Part shown: positions 61,276 to 64,000 of the stretch, piece after piece | How the letters are laid out: the number at the start of each line of letters is the position of its first letter | How positions within the stretch are numbered: position 1 is the stretch's first letter | Assembly: GCA_046348365.1 (NCBI GenBank) | Contig: JAXMEL010000004.1 | Span: 682,001 to 746,000, forward strand | Length of the DNA: 64,000 nucleotides | Direction: 5' to 3' | Source of the DNA: JAEUPI01 sp046348365 | Lineage (GTDB): Bacteria > Pseudomonadota > Gammaproteobacteria > Burkholderiales > Burkholderiaceae_C | Made by a program: the position numbers and the translations under genes | Notes under the pieces: model-generated | What the model was told of the DNA's origin: nothing | The model's input: only the letters and a program-made list of their open reading frames with translations | Databases searched by the model: none

Positions 61276-63063
61276 ATGGATATCTCGACGGCGGAGTCCC
61301 GGCGCGCGCCGGCGGCACAACCCGCTCCCACTTCCCCTTCGCACACGCGCTCCGAGCTCAACGGCTCCGAGATCCTCGTGCGCTGCCTGCAGGCCGAGGG
61401 CGTCAAGTTCCTCTGGGGCTACCCGGGCGGCGCGGTGCTGTACATCTACGACGCGCTGTACAAGCAAGACAGCATCCAGCACGTGCTGGTGCGCCACGAG
61501 CAGGCCGCGGTGCACGCCGCCGACGGCTATGCGCGCGCCACCGGTGACGTCGGCGTGGCACTGGTGACCTCGGGCCCGGGCGTCACCAACGCGGTGACCG
61601 GCATCGCCACCGCGTACATGGATTCGATCCCGATGGTGATCGTTACCGGGCAGGTGTCCACGCCCAACATCGGGTTGGACGCCTTCCAGGAATGCGACAC
61701 GGTGGGCATCACGCGGCCGGTGGTCAAGCACAACTTCCTGGTCAAGGACGTGCGCGACCTCGCGCTGACGATCAAGAAGGCGTTCCACATCGCCCGCACC
61801 GGCCGCCCCGGGCCGGTGGTGGTCGACATCCCGAAGGACGTGTCGCTGAAGACGGCGCCGTTCGCCTACCCCGAGCGCGTCGAGATGCGTTCGTACAACC
61901 CGGTGCGCAAGGGCCACGGCGGCCAGATCCGCAAGGCGCTGCATCTGCTGCTGCAGGCCAAGCGGCCCTACATCTACACCGGCGGCGGCGTGGTGCTGGG
62001 CAATGCGGCGCCCGAGCTGCGCGAGCTGTGCGATCTGCTGGGCTTCCCGTGCACCCACACGCTGATGGGCCTGGGCAGCATGCCGGCGAGCGACCCCAAG
62101 TTCCTCGGCATGCTCGGCATGCACGGCACCTACGAGGCCAACATGACGATGCAGCACTGCGACGTGCTGCTCGCCGTGGGCGCGCGCTTCGACGATCGCG
62201 TGATCGGCAACCCGAAGCACTTCGCGCAGGTGGAGCGCAAGATCATCCACGTCGACATCGATCCGTCGTCGATCTCCAAGCGCGTCAGGGTCGACATCCC
62301 GATCGTCGGCGACGTGAAGGACGTGCTGCAGGAGCTGATCGCCCAGCTCCGGGAGGGCCAGGCGCGCCCCGACGCCACGTCGCTGGCGGCGTGGTGGGCG
62401 CAGATCAACGAGTGGCGCAAACGCGAGTGCCTCGCCTACAAGCGCAGCGCCGAGGTGATCAAGCCGCAGCAGGTGGTGGAGACGCTGTGGGAGCTGACGC
62501 GCGGCACCGACAGCTACATCACCTCCGACGTCGGCCAGCACCAGATGTGGGCGGCGCAGTTCTACCGCTTCGACGAGCCACGGCGCTGGATCAACAGCGG
62601 CGGGCTGGGCACGATGGGCGTCGGGCTGCCGTATGCGATGGGCATCAAGCTCGCCAAGCCGCAGGCCGACGTGTTCTGCATCACCGGCGAAGGCTCGATC
62701 CAGATGTGCATCCAGGAGCTGTCGACCTGCGCGCAGTACAACACGCCGGTCAAGATCATCGCGCTCAACAACCGCTACCTGGGCATGGTGCGGCAGTGGC
62801 AGCAGCTCGACTACGGCGGCCGCTACTCGCACAGCTACATGGATGCGTTGCCCGACTTCGTGAAGCTCGCCGAGGCCTACGGCCACGTCGGCATGCTGAT
62901 CGAGCGGCCGGGCGACGTGGACGGCGCGCTGCGCGAGGCCATCAAGCTCAAGGACCGCACCGTGTTCCTCGACGTGCGCACCGACCCGACCGAGAACGTC
63001 TGGCCGATGGTGCAGGCCGGCAAGGGCATCTCCGAGATGCTGCTCGGCTCCGAAGACCTCTGA
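61276..63063 (+). CDS. ilvB: Acetolactate synthase large subunit
   Basis: The 595-residue ThDP enzyme makes 2-acetolactate or 2-aceto-2-hydroxybutyrate for valine, leucine and isoleucine synthesis. The catalytic Glu75 lies in RHEQAAVHAADGYARATG, the FAD region and the ThDP/Mg motif GEGSIQMCIQEL with the later NN of ALNNRYLG are present. GAGG lies upstream of the ATG. An N-terminal extension of about 28 residues rich in Ala, Pro and Ser precedes the catalytic domain. ilvH and ilvC follow as an operon. Confidence 0.96.
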   Translation: MDISTAESRRAPAAQPAPTSPSHTRSELNGSEILVRCLQAEGVKFLWGYPGGAVLYIYDALYKQDSIQHVLVRHEQAAVHAADGYARATGDVGVALVTSGPGVTNAVTGIATAYMDSIPMVIVTGQVSTPNIGLDAFQECDTVGITRPVVKHNFLVKDVRDLALTIKKAFHIARTGRPGPVVVDIPKDVSLKTAPFAYPERVEMRSYNPVRKGHGGQIRKALHLLLQAKRPYIYTGGGVVLGNAAPELRELCDLLGFPCTHTLMGLGSMPASDPKFLGMLGMHGTYEANMTMQHCDVLLAVGARFDDRVIGNPKHFAQVERKIIHVDIDPSSISKRVRVDIPIVGDVKDVLQELIAQLREGQARPDATSLAAWWAQINEWRKRECLAYKRSAEVIKPQQVVETLWELTRGTDSYITSDVGQHQMWAAQFYRFDEPRRWINSGGLGTMGVGLPYAMGIKLAKPQADVFCITGEGSIQMCIQELSTCAQYNTPVKIIALNNRYLGMVRQWQQLDYGGRYSHSYMDALPDFVKLAEAYGHVGMLIERPGDVDGALREAIKLKDRTVFLDVRTDPTENVWPMVQAGKGISEMLLGSEDL

Positions 63064-63140
63064 GCAACTCAACAAGGATCGCGTGGCCAAGGGCCCAGGC
63101 TTACCGGCCTGACGCCTGAAGAGCGCGCGAAGCATTCATC

Positions 63141-63632
63141 ATGAAACACATCATCGCGGTGCTGCTCGAGAACGAGCCCGGAGCACTGTCGCGCGTCGTG
63201 GCCCTGTTCTCGGCGCGCGGCTACAACATCGAAAGCCTGACCGTGGCGCCGACCGAGGATGCGTCGCTGTCGCGCATGACCATCGTGACCACCGGCTCCG
63301 ACGAGGTGATCGAGCAGATCACCAAGCACCTGAACCGCCTCATCGAGGTGGTCAAGGTCGTCGACCTCACCGAAGGCAGCTTCACCGAGCGCGAGCTCAT
63401 GCTGATCAAGGTGCGCGCGGTGGGCAAGGAGCGCGAGGAGATGAAGCGCATGGCCGACATCTTCCGCGGCCGCATCGTCGACGTCACCGACAAGAGCTAC
63501 ACCATCGAGCTGACCGGCGATGCCGCCAAGCTGGATGCCTTCATCGACGGCGTCGACCGCGTGGCGATCCTGGAGACGGTGCGCACCGGCACCAGCGGCA
63601 TCGGCCGCGGCGAGCGGATCTTGAGGGTGTAG
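63141..63632 (+). CDS. ilvH: Acetolactate synthase small (regulatory) subunit
   Basis: The 163-residue subunit has the ACT domain ENEPGALSRVVALFSARGYNIESL at the N-terminus, followed by the second conserved domain (RELMLIKVRA, FRGRIVDVTDKSYTIELTG). It mediates valine feedback and activates IlvB. It starts 77 bases after ilvB. The normal length and sequence indicate a feedback-competent subunit. Confidence 0.97.
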   Translation: MKHIIAVLLENEPGALSRVVALFSARGYNIESLTVAPTEDASLSRMTIVTTGSDEVIEQITKHLNRLIEVVKVVDLTEGSFTERELMLIKVRAVGKEREEMKRMADIFRGRIVDVTDKSYTIELTGDAAKLDAFIDGVDRVAILETVRTGTSGIGRGERILRV

Positions 63633-63636
63633 ATGC

Positions 63637-63653
63637 GGGCTCCCGCGGAGCCC
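63637..63653 (+). repeat. short hairpin between ilvH and ilvC
   Basis: GGGCTCC (63637-63643) and GGAGCCC (63647-63653) form a 7-bp stem with a 3-base loop, followed after seven bases by TTTTATCCTTTTC. It may cause partial termination or RNA processing between ilvH and ilvC. The gap before the T run makes it a weak terminator. Confidence 0.45.
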
Positions 63654-63685
63654 ATTGCGGTTTTATCCTTTTCTTGGAGCGAACA

Positions 63686-64000
63686 ATGAAGGTGTATTAC
63701 GACAAGGACGCCGACCTCAGCCTCATCAAGGGCAAGAACGTCACCATCGTCGGCTACGGGTCGCAGGGCCACGCCCACGCGCAGAACCTCAACGACAGCG
63801 GCGTGCGCGTCACCGTCGGCCTGCGCAAGGGCGGGGCGTCGTGGGGCAAGGTCGAGAAGGCCGGGCTGAAGGTGGCGACCATCGCCGATGCGGTGAAGAA
63901 CGCCGACGTGGTGATGGTGCTGCTGCCCGACGAGCAGATCGCCGCCGTCTATCGCGACGAGATCGAGCCGAACGCCCGCAAGGGCGCGTCGCTGGCCTTC
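63686..64000 (+). CDS. ilvC: Ketol-acid reductoisomerase, 5' part only
   Basis: The first 105 codons start MKVYYDKDADLSLIKGKNV and contain the NADPH-binding GYGSQGHAHAQNL motif and VVMVLLPDEQIAAVY, diagnostic of IlvC, which isomerises and reduces acetolactate. The frame is open to the window edge; the Mg-binding and catalytic domain lies beyond. TTGGAG precedes the ATG. Third gene of ilvBHC. Confidence 0.96.
   Translation, partial: MKVYYDKDADLSLIKGKNVTIVGYGSQGHAHAQNLNDSGVRVTVGLRKGGASWGKVEKAGLKVATIADAVKNADVVMVLLPDEQIAAVYRDEIEPNARKGASLAF

Overview
The window is very GC-rich, densely coded DNA from a betaproteobacterium, most likely order Burkholderiales (a Rubrivivax/Leptothrix/Methylibium or Comamonadaceae-type organism). 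This is inferred from protein content and gene order: smc-zipA-ligA, thrS-infC-rpmI-rplT-pheS-pheT-ihfA-merR-tRNA-Pro, an ECF sigma-DUF3619-DUF3106-RDD cluster, and ilvB-ilvH-ilvC. No rRNA, insertion sequence, integrase or CRISPR array was seen. No gene-free stretch exceeds 300 bases. The longest are about 266 (patatin-like gene to thrS, with a probable attenuator), 261 (sigma gene to ilvB, divergent promoters) and 231 bases (before the HAD gene).

Layout. 1-9960: housekeeping genes (dapC partial, queF, smc, zipA, ligA, a secreted FAH-fold hydratase, def, a crotonase). 10122-15785: envelope and redox genes (FecR/DUF6600 protein, tesA divergent from an orphan ABC ATPase, a parvulin chaperone, yciB-bolA, msrB). 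15935-31823: one long co-oriented catabolic block with an acyl-CoA ligase, a complete five-gene branched-chain-type ABC importer, FadB-like and thiolase enzymes, two hotdog thioesterases, an acyl-CoA dehydrogenase, an SDR, an MDR reductase and a patatin-like hydrolase. The tight overlaps suggest that a carboxylic acid is imported, activated and beta-oxidised.

31955-39956: translation operon. It carries three layers of apparent RNA-level control: a leader peptide plus intrinsic terminator before thrS, an AUC start for infC, and a pseudoknot-forming spacer before rpmI that resembles the E. coli L20 operator in topology. 40036-47874: directly after tRNA-Pro lies a block with looser codon use: a LuxR-type regulator, an amidase, a second urea/amide-type ABC importer in which permease and ATPase are fused, and a HAD hydrolase. 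It may be an acquired amide-utilisation island, but no integrase or att repeat is visible.

47985-64000: a small unknown protein, a membrane H+-pyrophosphatase with an extra OmpA-like C-terminal domain divergent from a soluble pyrophosphatase, an M16 protease, a GNAT-like protein, nadE, glnB, LOG, dgkA, then the RDD-DUF3106-DUF3619-ECF sigma operon (possibly a CnrYXH-like envelope stress module). The window ends inside the ilvBHC branched-chain amino acid operon.
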